Assembly: GCA_949825065.1 (NCBI GenBank)
Contig: OX463862.1
Location: forward strand, 16,797,592-16,861,591
Length of the DNA stretch: 64,000 nucleotides
Direction: 5' to 3'
Source: Odontocerum albicorne
Lineage: Eukaryota; Arthropoda; Insecta; Trichoptera; Odontoceridae
Part shown: piece by piece, positions 9,465 through 20,059 of the stretch
Layout of the letters: each line of letters opens with the position of its first letter
How positions within the stretch are numbered: position 1 is the first letter of the stretch
Notes under the pieces: generated by a model
Database searches by the model: none
Told to the model about the DNA's origin: nothing
Seen by the model: only the letters and a program-made list of their open reading frames with translations
Program-made: the position numbers and the translations under genes

Positions 9465-9840
9465 ACACACATATTTCATCTCTTCCACATTAATGCACCT
9501 TCTCATACATCTCTTACAATTTCTCTTACTTCTTACTTATCTTTCTTTCAAAACACCATTCACTTGATCCAACTATGCTCCTCCTGATGCTCTCTACCAG
9601 GCGTTCTATTCACATTTGAAATATACATTCGATTTTTTTGTATTTCTTCATTCGTTCATTCCACATATCCAAACCATTTCAGACTGCTGTTGTTCATATT
9701 ACTCAACACATTAGTTTTTAGTTCACATGTATCTCTTATCACTTTATTCTATCATACATTATCACTCCATGTATTATTCTAAGTGCACGCATTTCTACAG
9801 CATTTGTTTATTTCTGATGTTGAGAAAGAAAATATGACGA
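9465..9840 (-). pseudogene. LINE family A C-terminal remnant
   Basis: On the minus strand the sequence contains NAVEMRA-like, WFGYVERMN-like and WLDQVN-like blocks seen in the other family A copies, with several stops. The plus-strand landmarks are GATCCAACTATGCTCC, CCATTCACTTGATCC and GTGCACGCATTTCTACAGC, shared almost base for base with 56446-56930. Confidence 0.6.
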
Positions 9841-9880
9841 AATTCTGAAAAACAAAAAAATAGAAAAAAACTAATAACTT

Positions 9881-11182
9881 TTGGGTGTACAAATTAGTTG
9901 GGACCGTTTTTTGTGTTCAAAAATGCATTTATTTCTAAACAAAATGAATGAACAGATAAATTAAAGTATTGTCCATCGCTGGCTACTAATTTTTCCCATC
10001 TCTCAGGCAATTTTCGAATCCCATCTCGAAAAAATGACTCGTCTTTTGAGGCGATCCAAGTTTGTAGCCAATTTTCGGGTTCTACGAAAGAAGTAAACCG
10101 GTGACCTGCCAAATCGTGCTGCATCCTTCGGAACAACCAGTAATCAGAAGGAGCAATGTCCAGGGAATACAGCGGGTGCGGTAAAACATCCCATTTGAGC
10201 GTTTCCAATTTTTTTTACGACTTTTGCGACATGAGGCCGAGCGTTGTCATGAAGAAGAATAACTTTATCCTTTGCTCGTATTCCGGCCGTTTTTCTCGCA
10301 ATGCACGGCTCAAACGAATTAATTGTAGCCGATACCGATCGCCCGTAATGGAATTCATTTCAATTCAAGAACATACATGAATTTCAGCACCTCATAGTAA
10401 ACAACACCACTTTGGTCCCACCAGATACAGAGCATGATCTTCGAACCATGTATGTTCTGTTTTGGTGTTGATGTTGAGGTCGATGGCAACGATTGACCGA
10501 GCTTAGCGTAGTATTTTTTCTTCTTGGGGTTGTCGTAGAATATCCACTTCTCATCTCCAGTTACAATCCGATGCAAAAAACCTTTTCTTAGTTGCCTTTG
10601 AATCAGCTGCTCGCAAGTGAAAAATCGCCTTTCAACGTCTCTCGGTTTCAGTTCATAAGGCACCCAATTTCCTTGTTTTTTAATCATTCCCATGGCTCTC
10701 AATCGTAAGGAAACGGCTTGTTGAGTCACTCCCAATGATTCTGCAAGCTCCTCTTGCGTTTGACTCTGATCTTCTTCGAGTAATGCCTCTAATTCTTTGT
10801 CCTCGAATTTTTTCTGTCCAGAGCGAGGTTTGTCTTCGACGCTGAAATCTCCATCCTTGAAACGTCGAAACCATTCCCTACATGATTTATCAGTTGGAGC
10901 AGCGTCACCATAAACTTCGACAAGCATTCGATGGGCTTCAGTTGCACTTTTCTTCCAATTAAATTAAAACCTCCCGCAAATGCTGCTTGGTTAACACAAA
11001 ATTCGACATTTTCAACATTGTACAAAACAAGGTTTTTGCATGAATCTCAAAGCGATGTAAACTGAATATTATTGGCAGATGCCTAACCTCTCTGAAACCG
11101 CCAAAATCAGCTGTCACTATGAACCATTCATAACAGCCAGAGCCATCTTTTGGAAACGGACCGATCTAATTTGTACTCCTAA
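9881..11182 (-). mobile_element. full-length mariner element, about 1.3 kb, inactivated
   Basis: The terminal inverted repeats are TTGGGTGTACAAATTAGTTG at 9881 and, at 11182 on the other strand, TTAGGAGTACAAATTAGATC. Length matches a complete mariner. A TA follows on the right (11183-11184); the left flank reads TT, so the left duplication has mutated. The transposase is on the minus strand. The copy is old: the ORF carries several frame changes. It lies just beyond a LINE remnant. Confidence 0.9.
9894..11009 (-). pseudogene. mariner transposase, nearly full length but frameshifted
   Basis: The start ATG is at 11009-11007 (MSNFVLTKQHLREVLI), then a frameshift. A frame of 190 codons follows with the helix-turn-helix region (KSCREWFRRFKDGDFSVEDK), the second HTH (TQEELAESLGVTQQAVSLRL), WVPYELKPRD and the first catalytic block VTGDEKWIFYDNPKKKKYY. 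The second block, LLHDNARPHVAK, lies at about 10220-10260 in another frame, and after an A-run shift the third block LYSLDIAPSDYWLF follows. All three aspartates (DDD signature) are still present, but at least two frameshifts kill the gene. It resembles the Mos1/mauritiana side of mariner (IFYDNPKKKK, CIWWDQSGVVYYE). Confidence 0.9.
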
Positions 11183-11419
11183 TAATTTAACAAGATGGCC
11201 AGAAGAAGGAAAGGGAGACTAGAAAACCAAGAAAAAACACTACAGTGTAATGACAAAAATTCTAAATTTGCAGTGCTTACGCTTTGTATTTGTGGGGATT
11301 TAATTAAGGTCGTTTTTTTAAAGACAGTCAACTAAGCGAGTTTTTCTATTTCTATTAAAAAAAATTACATGGGTGTTTCTGATGGATTGAATTTTCAGTT
11401 AATTCAGTTTCCAAAATTT

Positions 11420-11625
11420 TACTTCGTAGACAGGCAAAAAGATAATTTTAAGAAGGCTTGTAATTTGCAATTAGTAACCGCAATCTTAAGTCATAACAAT
11501 CCCGCAGAGGAGAGCCGAAGAAAATATACTCTATGGTTTCATCATCAAAGCCACATTCACAAACTGGATGTTGAACAATGCACAATATATCGATACAGTG
11601 AATATTGCATTACTTGAAACTATAT
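11420..11625 (-). pseudogene. LINE C-terminal fragment (CxCG...E motif)
   Basis: The minus strand reads HPVCECGFDDETIEYIFF then SPLRDCYDLRLRLL. The pattern PxCxCG...ETxEHxFFxCP is the zinc-knuckle-like tail after the RNase H region of R1/LOA/jockey-type LINEs. A cysteine of the FxCP block has become Ser. Nothing else of the element remains. Confidence 0.55.
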
Positions 11626-12084
11626 GTATGGTTGTTCATCCATAATATTGTTAGAGATTTTATTGTATGAGTCAAGTAAAATAAAGAGATTCTTTAGGAA
11701 CAGATATTTGTTAAAGCAATGTAAAAAATTCATATGAGACGAATAAGTAATAAAAATAATATTTGTTTTCGAGATACACCATTCCATGAATAATAGATAA
11801 ATAATATTTTATGATCTAAGATAGAAAAAAAAGGAAAATTAAGTCATTTGCCACGAGGGATAAAACGATGTGATCCTCTGTTTAAAAGAGATTTAATGGA
11901 GGGGCGCCGTCCGGGATCACACCGACCCAAGAAAACTAAGGTGACATAAACCAGAAAATATTCACACAATATTTTTTTGTGTTGCCAGTTCGATCCCACC
12001 ACCGCCTATCCTGTTATGGGGGATAAAATAAGTCCCCATTCAGTGCGATCTAAACGAGAAGATATAAATCTTTTAATTTTTTTT
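11626..12084. other. no recognisable gene
   Basis: AT-rich, with a GC-richer patch at 11900-12060 holding GGGGCGCCGTCCGGGATC and GCCAGTTCGATCCCACC. The patch is probably decayed retroelement or SINE DNA. I could not assign it. Confidence 0.35.
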
Positions 12085-12395
12085 AGTAGTGCGATGTTAC
12101 GTAGTGACGAAGAAAGAACTGTCCAAAGACACCCTTCCGTTGGCGACACCTGAATGGGAAAATAATAGTAGCGACGACGGACTTAAGGTATGACATCACG
12201 GGGGAAGGAAAATGACTCGCAGTGCAGTAAATATACTTATAAAGTGGTTTAAGGCCTGGAATTCAAACATTCGAGCAAATTGTCAGTACTTTCACTGAAT
12301 ATTTCGAATGCAGCAAAACTATCTATTTACGCCACTAGCTCAGAGTAGCCAATCACTCCGAAGATGAACCGATGTAAGGCTGAATAGAGTTGTCT
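12085..12395 (-). repeat. unclassified dispersed repeat A, copy 2
   Basis: On the minus strand it carries CTAGTGGCGTAAATAGATAG, AGTATATTTACTGCACTGCG and GGGTGTCTTTGGACAGTTC. It is the best match to 5335-5585 and shares its far end (CAGTTCTTTCTTC) with 60610-60870. Copies 2 and 3 define a unit of about 290 bp. Confidence 0.6.
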
Positions 12396-12400
12396 GTGGA

Positions 12401-12615
12401 AATTATTGTTTGGATTATCATCGCAGTACCACAGAATTATTGTTTGGATTATCATCGCAGTGCCACAGAATTATTGTTTGGATTATCATAGCAGTACCAC
12501 AGAATTATTTTTTGGATTATCATCGCAATACCAAATAATAATTATTTGGATTATCATCGCAGTACCAAAGAATTATTGTTTGGATTATCATCGCAGTACC
12601 ATAGAATATGTTCTG
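12401..12615. repeat. minisatellite, about 31 bp, seven copies, derived from LINE codons
   Basis: Direct copies of TTGTTTGGATTATCATCGCA plus GTACCACAGAATTA. On the minus strand one unit spells WYCDDNPNNN, the same residues that close the LINE fragment at 12554-12740, so the repeat arose by amplification inside that coding remnant. Confidence 0.85.
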
Positions 12616-12740
12616 CGGATTGATCTAAATGGCCGCAAAAAATACAACGCGATGAAGGTACAATATTGAAGCTAAAGAGTTTGTCATTAAAACTCCTATG
12701 GCCAGAGAGAAATTGGGAAGTCCAATAGTTTGAATACACC
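12554..12740 (-). pseudogene. LINE C-terminal fragment (RNase H-distal region)
   Basis: The minus strand reads YWTSQFLSGHRSFNDKLFSF, then SRCIFCGHLDQSAEHILWYC. The LxGHxxF...CxxCG...ExAEHILxxC layout is typical of R1/I/jockey-type LINE C-termini. Its 3' end passes into the minisatellite. Confidence 0.65.
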
Positions 12741-12829
12741 CATGGGGAGCCGGGGCGCGCCCTGATGCAAGGGAAAAATGGTATTGTTAGTTAATTCTAC
12801 TTTATGACTTGAAAAAGAGAAACACTACG

Positions 12830-12967
12830 ATTACTGGAGAGTATTATGTGTCATTAATGTACATATTAGAGGATACCATAAAAACAAAACGTCGAGGAAA
12901 ACTGTCATGAGGCGTGATATTATTTTACGACACTGCGCTAATGCATTCTTTTGTATGCATTAGCGCA
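12830..12967 (+). pseudogene. mariner transposase fragment with terminal palindrome
   Basis: Codons read YYVSLMYILEDTIKTKRRGK, then ILFYDTALMHS, which matches the segment ending LLHDNSPVH in the copy at 3340-3600. The HDN aspartate block is degraded (FYDTALMH). A perfect hairpin begins exactly where similarity ends: TGCGCTAATGCAT at 12934-12946 and ATGCATTAGCGCA at 12955-12967. Confidence 0.55.
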
Positions 12968-13216
12968 AACACACGCAATAACGACGTTACTTATGGGTAC
13001 CCCTAAATAATCGTTTTAGATGTTATAAGTTTATCAAATGGTACAATTTCTCAATTTTAAATAGATTTTCATAAATACTTCTATTAAGTCCATCCTGAAG
13101 GGTTTATAATATTGATAAACATCCAATTAGGAATCGAACTTGAAACTGCCAGATGGAAAACACGTTTTTTTCTTGTATGTTTCCAGAAAAAGAAACACGA
13201 AAAGTGATGATTATTG

Positions 13217-13300
13217 AGGTGCATGGCCGCGTGGTAATGCACTTAACTTCGGTTCGGTTGTCGGTTCAAACCCCGTGCTGTGCTACTCCCCTCGAACTAC
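13217..13300 (+). mobile_element. tRNA-like SINE head, different family
   Basis: GCATGGCCGCGTGGTAATGC resembles an A box and GTCGGTTCAAACCCCGTG a B box, 30-odd bases apart, as in a tRNA-derived SINE. The body after it does not match the main SINE family. Similar heads occur near 53873 and 54276. I do not call a functional tRNA because there is no complementary acceptor stem. Confidence 0.4.
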
Positions 13301-14264
13301 ACAGGCACTTTTTCCGCCTAGTGTTCGATGGCATAAGGATACCTATGACTTCAGTCATCTATTCTTTAAAAAAAAAATGTAATGCCACGACTTATAATAA
13401 AAAAATATGTAAGAATGGACACTCTGTTAGAGTGGGAAAGTAACGAGTGAAAATTTTTTGGAAATCTTCACATAGGAATGTGAGTGAATGACTGATGCAA
13501 ATGTAGAGCGTGTTATGAGGGGTTGTTGGACATGATTTTGATGTGGTTCTCGATATTATTGTATAATGCAGTTGAAATTGTGTATGTGATTAGTAAAAAC
13601 GTGAATGTAGAGTTTGAATGTTTCAGGCGCTTTTTTTAAGCGCGTGTATTTTGCAAATATATTTTTTAGCCATTTTAAAGCCTCTGATAGAATTCCCAAC
13701 AACTATTAGAATTCAGTACAGACCGATTCAATTTCCGGTGTATGAAAAACCTATGCTAATGACCGCTTCCAACCGGTTTAACTTTCATGCAAATACGTCT
13801 GGTGTAACCGGTTAACTTGTTTCTTGGATGTAAATAAAAAATTAAAACCGGTTAATCGAATTAGACGGTTTTTCGGAACCTCTAATGCTAATTTGATGTA
13901 TCTCTGTGTTTTTTTAGATGTTAATAGATCTGAGAGTTTTTATCGCATACTGCAATATATTTATCATTTTTATGCTTAAACATATAGTGAATTTATTATT
14001 TTGAAGCAGTTTCTTCCAATCAATCTATCATAGCCAGACAAATATTGGGTAGACGTTACGCAGCCTGTATATGTATAGCTTTGTACGTTATTTTTGGCCA
14101 TTCGTTTTCTTAGTTTGACTTTGCATATCGCCCATTATTCTTTAAATAATAAACTAAAAAACCAATATCAAACAATTGTAAAAGAAAAACACCTGTTAGT
14201 TAATAATTTCTCAAATATCGTGCATAAATTTGAAAATGTAAATATATTGTTTATAGTTAATGCA
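13301..14264. other. no recognisable gene
   Basis: AT-rich sequence with weak CCGGTT repeats at about 13770-13850 (AACCGGTTTAAC, GTAACCGGTTAAC, AACCGGTTAATC). No coding signal that I trust. Confidence 0.4.
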
Positions 14265-14269
14265 TTAAT

Positions 14270-14438
14270 GTTGTAGAGGTTTAAAGACATTGTAATTTAT
14301 GTTTATCGAACACTGTTTATTCCACTTTTTTGTGATGGTATAACCCTACCGGTTTCAAGGCTTTTGCCTCATCTTCAGGGGAGCGCAAACAAGATTCTTG
14401 AATTCCGCAAACAAGAAGTCTTGTTTGCGCTCCCCTGA
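14270..14438. mobile_element. Penelope-like tails, head-to-head inverted pair (left part)
   Basis: 14270-14394 is the element tail on the minus strand (ACTGTTTATTCCACTTTTTT, CCCTACCGGTTTCAAGG, CTCATCTTCAGGGG). It meets the start of a plus-strand tail at 14419-14438. The junction is a hairpin with perfect 19-base arms, CAGGGGAGCGCAAACAAGA at 14376-14394 and its complement at 14419-14437. The plus-strand tail continues at 14801 after a LINE insertion. Confidence 0.75.
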
Positions 14439-14439
14439 A

Positions 14440-14800
14440 CATGCTTTAAGAAGCGACTGAAAAAACTTTTAATTTCTAGTCAGTAAAATAACGTGTTTCA
14501 TTCCTGATTTTTCTTTTCCTTTCCTCTCCACCATCCTTTCCTTTCCTTTTGATTGACGATATCTCACTTTATATGAAAAATAATGGTTGGGTGATTGTCC
14601 GTCTTTGTGGGGTTCGTGGGCATGTTCTCGCGTATATGTTTATAGATTTCGTGGGGATGGATAGTCATTTGAATGATTTATGCGACCACGTAACTTGTTT
14701 CATTTACTTTTGTCTGATTGGTTGGAAGAGATTGCCACCTGGCAATAAACCCGCCAGATTGTATTGCAATAAAAGTGTTAAATAAATAAATAAATAAATA
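14440..14800 (+). mobile_element. LINE 3' end inserted in a Penelope-like tail
   Basis: It starts in the last codons of the LINE ORF (CATGCTTTAAGAAGCGACTG), carries the 3' UTR with TTGGTTGGAAGAGATTGCCA and CCCGCCAGATTGTATTGC, and ends in (AAAT)n. It splits the target between CCCCTGA and AGATGAGG. Almost no target duplication is visible. It is the same family as 5586-6366. Confidence 0.85.
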
Positions 14801-14890
14801 AGATGAGGTGAAAGCCTTGAAACCTGTAGGGTTATACCGTCACAAAAAAGTGGAATAAACAGTGTTTGATAAAAATAAATTACAATGTAA
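14801..14890 (+). mobile_element. Penelope-like tail (right part)
   Basis: AGATGAGGTGAAAGCCTTGA, then GTAGGGTTATACCGTCAC and GGAATAAACAGTGTTTG complete the tail begun at 14419. This copy has ACCGTCAC, the best match to a GUC-type cleavage site in the ribozyme-like fold discussed in the findings. Confidence 0.75.
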
Positions 14891-15309
14891 ATATGTGTTA
14901 CAATTTTAACTTTTAATAACAATTTCTTTATGGTAAGAATATATTTTATGACCAAATTTGATCATTTTCAAGATAATAATGAGGATTATTCACGATATCC
15001 TTGTTTGATTAGTAAACACACATCGAGTGGTTGGTTTTGCCGGTAATTATGATAGTGGACTAAATTATGTATTTTTCGTATTGAGATATTTAAACATTAG
15101 CGTTTACGTGTAATAAAAAATATTTTCCTTCACGTTACAAAATATTTAACAAACATCTAACTGTTACAATGTAAATATTTCGTGTAATAATGATTAATAA
15201 CGAGTATCACGCAAAAATATGTGTTTTTTGATACTTCATATGACTTTCACATGTATTTTCACAGCTATTCAAACATCTGAAAAATGATTTATAACAAAAA
15301 ATATTTAAA
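14891..15309. other. AT-rich, nothing recognised
   Basis: Very AT-rich sequence without repeats I could match or credible coding. It may hold the distal 3' flank of the minus-strand exon at 15373-15663. Confidence 0.4.
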
Positions 15310-15318
15310 TTTTATTCA
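15310..15318 (-). terminator. candidate poly(A) signal
   Basis: Minus-strand GTGAATAAAAT sits about 60 bases downstream of the stop at 15373, the normal distance for a cleavage signal. Confidence 0.35.
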
Positions 15319-15372
15319 CAAAAGAATGTTATAAACAAAAGTATTCACTTACATTTTGCAATTATAATCGTG

Positions 15373-15663
15373 TTAACTTAATTTAGTAAAGATTTCTTCT
15401 TCTTCCATAACGGTATTTTCTTTTTGTGATGTTTTAAGAGTACAAAAATATTCATGATAATGCGGCGGAATATCCATTATATTGTTATAATTTTCCTTTG
15501 TAAATGGTCGGATCCATAAAGTGGAAGTAATTTTTTCGTATATTTTCAGCCATCCTTTTTTAGGTGAAAGATTTAAAACCTGAAATTCTGCACTATTATT
15601 TGAATATGTTTTATAAAACATCTGATAAGGGACATCTTTTATAAATCTAATCCACATAATTTT
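15373..15663 (-). CDS. possible terminal exon of an unrecognised gene
   Basis: The minus strand is open for about 97 codons from an AG (TTATTAATAG at 15673-15664) to a TAA at 15373. It includes MWIRFIKDVPYQMFYKTY, FQVLNLSPKKGWLKIYEK, TSTLWIRPFTKENYNN and MDIPPHYHEYFCTL, then an acidic end MEEEEIFTKLS. The residue mix looks protein-like and has no transposon signature. A poly(A) signal (GAATAAA on the minus strand) lies near 15315, about 60 bases past the stop. I do not recognise the protein and found no upstream exons, so it could also be an orphan open frame. Confidence 0.35.
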   Translation of the reverse strand, partial: KIMWIRFIKDVPYQMFYKTYSNNSAEFQVLNLSPKKGWLKIYEKITSTLWIRPFTKENYNNIMDIPPHYHEYFCTLKTSQKENTVMEEEEIFTKLS

Positions 15664-15673
15664 CTATTAATAA

Positions 15674-16256
15674 ATTGATTCTCCCTTAGTATTATCCGAT
15701 CTCTGCGTAATAGATTCCTCTAGAGATTTTGTTGAAATTCGTGTAACATTCGTTGTACTTTGAACGATTTTTTACAGCACTGAGATATTAGTTTATGATA
15801 TTTTTCAGACATATAATAAATATGGTTTGATACAAAAATCACGTAGGCACATGCATTTTTCCAGAAAATCAAAGTATAATGAAAAGTAAGGGACTTAGTC
15901 CACTGTCAAAATAAACAAACACATAATTATGTATACCGACCAACTTTGCTAAGTCATTAAACGGTGCATTTTTTATATTTTTTTTCTAACTTCTTTTAAT
16001 CTAAAATAATTACAATATAAAATAAATCATAAAATCAATTTTTGTACTTAGTCCACTCTCATAATAACCGTCACATAACTAAACAAACATTATCTAATTG
16101 CACATTAATGGTATATCCGCGATAGTTATAAAGTTCAAGACCATATTGACTGATTTCCCAGGTTAGAGCCCATATAACAATAATTACACAAGCCTACAAA
16201 AATATTTTTCTGTCTAGAGTTGGCATAAAATACCTTCATTTATATTTTATTTATAG
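15674..16256. other. AT-rich, nothing recognised
   Basis: No repeat match and no credible coding. If the 15373-15663 exon is real, this would be intron. Confidence 0.4.
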
Positions 16257-16470
16257 TTAAGGCATTAACATTGTGGATGTATAAAGGTATTGTAATTTTT
16301 TTTGTCAAGCACTGTTTAAACCTTTTTTATCATGTTATAAAACTATCGGTTTCAAGGGTTTCACCTCATCATCAGGGGATTGTGAGGTAAAAACCTTGAA
16401 ACTGGTAGGGTTATACCGTGATAAAAAAAGGAATAAACAGTGTTTCACAAAAACAAATTACAATATCTTT
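16257..16470. mobile_element. Penelope-like tails, second inverted pair
   Basis: A minus-strand tail (16257-16380: GCACTGTTTAAACC, ACTATCGGTTTCAAGGG, CTCATCATCAGGGG) abuts a plus-strand tail (16385-16470: TGAGGTAAAAACCTTGAAAC, GTAGGGTTATACCGTG, AATAAACAGTGTTTC). The arms are about 85-110 bases with scattered mismatches. The plus arm lacks the first dozen bases. Confidence 0.75.
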
Positions 16471-16614
16471 ATTAAAAAAAAACAAATTACAATATCTTAT
16501 ACTGATTTCAAAATTGAAATCCGGTTTTTCCTATCATCTAAGGTATTTTCACAACTTGGAAAAGAAAATAATGAATTATTTATATTTTAGTGTAATAAAT
16601 CACAAAATATACAT

Positions 16615-16690
16615 CCCATAACGCCATTTTCCTGTCGAGATAGGCAGATAGAACAGAGCGCCACACTTTTCAATCGTGACACGAATCCTT
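16615..16690 (-). mobile_element. short LINE family A 3' fragment
   Basis: CGCCATTTTCCTGTCGAGATAG and AGATAGAACAGAGCGCC match, as reverse complement, the end of family A copies (GATCTGTTCTCTCTGCC...GGACACGGCGTGATG at 55780-55820). Confidence 0.45.
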
Positions 16691-16748
16691 ATCCTCTAGA
16701 AATTGTTAAATAACAAATTAATAAATATTGTAAAGACAAGAGACTTTC

Positions 16749-18175
<1,427 letters not shown>

Positions 18176-18418
18176 TTAACACATTGACCGCCTTGTCAGT
18201 CACGGGTGACTGACACTGGAATACTCCAATGGGGCGGGGCTATGTCTGTCACCAGTGGCTGACACTGAGTACCTACTTTAACTTGCCATTCAGTGCTGTC
18301 AGTCACGAGTTCTGTGTTAAACGTCACTGGGATTGCTTGACGCGGCCCTTCCGCATGTTACCGCAACTTGGCCTCAGAGTTATTTTATGACAAAACTTGT
18401 TGGCAGAGAACGTGTTAA
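18176..18418. mobile_element. piggyBac-like MITE, 243 bp
   Basis: TTAA target sites bound both ends. The ends read inward TTAACACATTGACCGCC and TTAACACGTTCTCTGCC. The interior has repeated motifs in both orientations: GTCAGTCACGGGTGACTG, CTGTCACCAGTGGCTGAC and CTGTCAGTCACGAG. TTAA sites with such internal repeats are typical of piggyBac-type elements. There is no coding capacity, so it would depend on a transposase elsewhere. Confidence 0.7.
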
Positions 18419-20059
18419 CACTCAGTTTGTTAAATTCACATATCACTCTTACTCACTTTCTACTGTTGTTATGTACATTAATGAATTTTGGTTATTTATA
18501 AAGTTTATATAAAATTTTCTGTCATAAGATTCTGTTCTGAGTTTTGTTTCATTCGTATTCTAAAATGATTCCAGAAAGTATTCATTCCAGAATTAACTCA
18601 TAATTTCGTTAAAAATAGCCTTATGTAATTTTTTTATTATTTATGTAAGATAAACTTTCTTTTTAAAATATAACAGAGTTTTTTTAGTTATCAAAGTGAT
18701 ACGATGTTTGCGAAAAGACTTGCAAAGCTAAAAGTAAGAGACCATCACGTTAATTACAACAAGCAATCGAGATGAGAGAAGCTGCAGTACGACAACAAGA
18801 AGCAGCACAAAGACAAACACAACGTTATATCGAAATAAAAATATTTGCTTGTGCTATTCTTGACCGGTTATTACTACTTAAAAAATATTTAAGATTTCAG
18901 TTACTTTGACAAACAAATGATCAGCCAAACTGTCATTCAAACATAGTCCAAAAAGTGACATCGAGCGAACGTTGAATGCTACGACGTTAGCGTGAGAGAT
19001 GTTGGTCAAGTCGCCGAAGAAATTCAGTCTAGTTTCTATTAATCCTAGTAGGGCCTTATATCATTTTCAATTTAGATAGTTTATCTTGTGTTCTTCTTTC
19101 ATTTTAAGATAAGTAAGCAAAACGATTACCCAAAAAAATAAGATTTCTACATTTACTTGTTTCGTTATTTAATCATTTGCAGTTAGAGTTTGCGCCCGCG
19201 GGGGCTGCATTGAGAATCGCTGCATTATGGAACAAAAACCTAGAGCTATTGGTTTTGTTTTTTTTGTACTCAACAATTTTTTTATGGTTAGATTTATGAT
19301 CGGCTTTATGGCTCTTTCTTTATGCGATATTAAATGCGGAAGTTGTCTATGGATAAACGTAAAGTTAAAAAAATAGATAAAAAAATGATGAGAAATTTAC
19401 GCTGCCAATTTTTTCAATGTTACATATATTAGCGATTGTTTGTGTTCTTCCGAATTGTAAGTTAATTTCCGTTTTTTTTTTCAGTTCAATTTCAGAGCTG
19501 TTATTAAATTTTTTTTTGACCAAAGTTGAAACATTTTTTATTTGTGCTTTAATACCTCCTGGAGTTTGAGATTCTATTTTAATTTTATAAGTTTTGTATT
19601 GTTAATTATTTTAGTTATTCATTGGTAAATTGAAGCATCATATTATCTTGAAAGATAGTATGTATCATAAACTGTTGTTTTTATGGACGACATTGATACA
19701 TTATTTTATTTAAATTTTAAATAACACTTACAGAAAATTAATCAAGATTTTCACACAAAACATATCATTTATAAATAACACCAATGATTAAAATTCCAAT
19801 TATAAGTGTTCATTTCATCATGCAATGTTCCGTTATGTCAGTAGGTCAGTGGAATTATTACAAATAACATTTACAACATATGGAACAAATTAAATGCTCA
19901 TTTCTCGGTCGATTCAGTCACCATCATCCTGAATTCTTAAAGTGTTGAACTAAATACGTCTACATCCGAGTAAGCTAACACATTGTACTCTCGGCACATT
20001 CTAACTACTGGGTTATACAATGTGATGTTTCTTCTAAATGAAGTTACACTGAAAGGTTA
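18419..20059. other. AT-rich, nothing recognised
   Basis: No confident gene or repeat. The plus strand at about 18775-18835 could read MREAAVRQQEAAQRQTQRY, a charged helix-like stretch, but it is short and has stops around it. Confidence 0.4.

Noticed and set aside
10156..10380. Plus-strand open frame inside the mariner at 9881-11182
   Set aside because: It is antisense to the transposase, which explains the region fully.
11895..11925. Primer-binding-site-like GGGGCGCCGTCCGGGATC
   Set aside because: No flanking LTR and no downstream gag/pol frame could be found.
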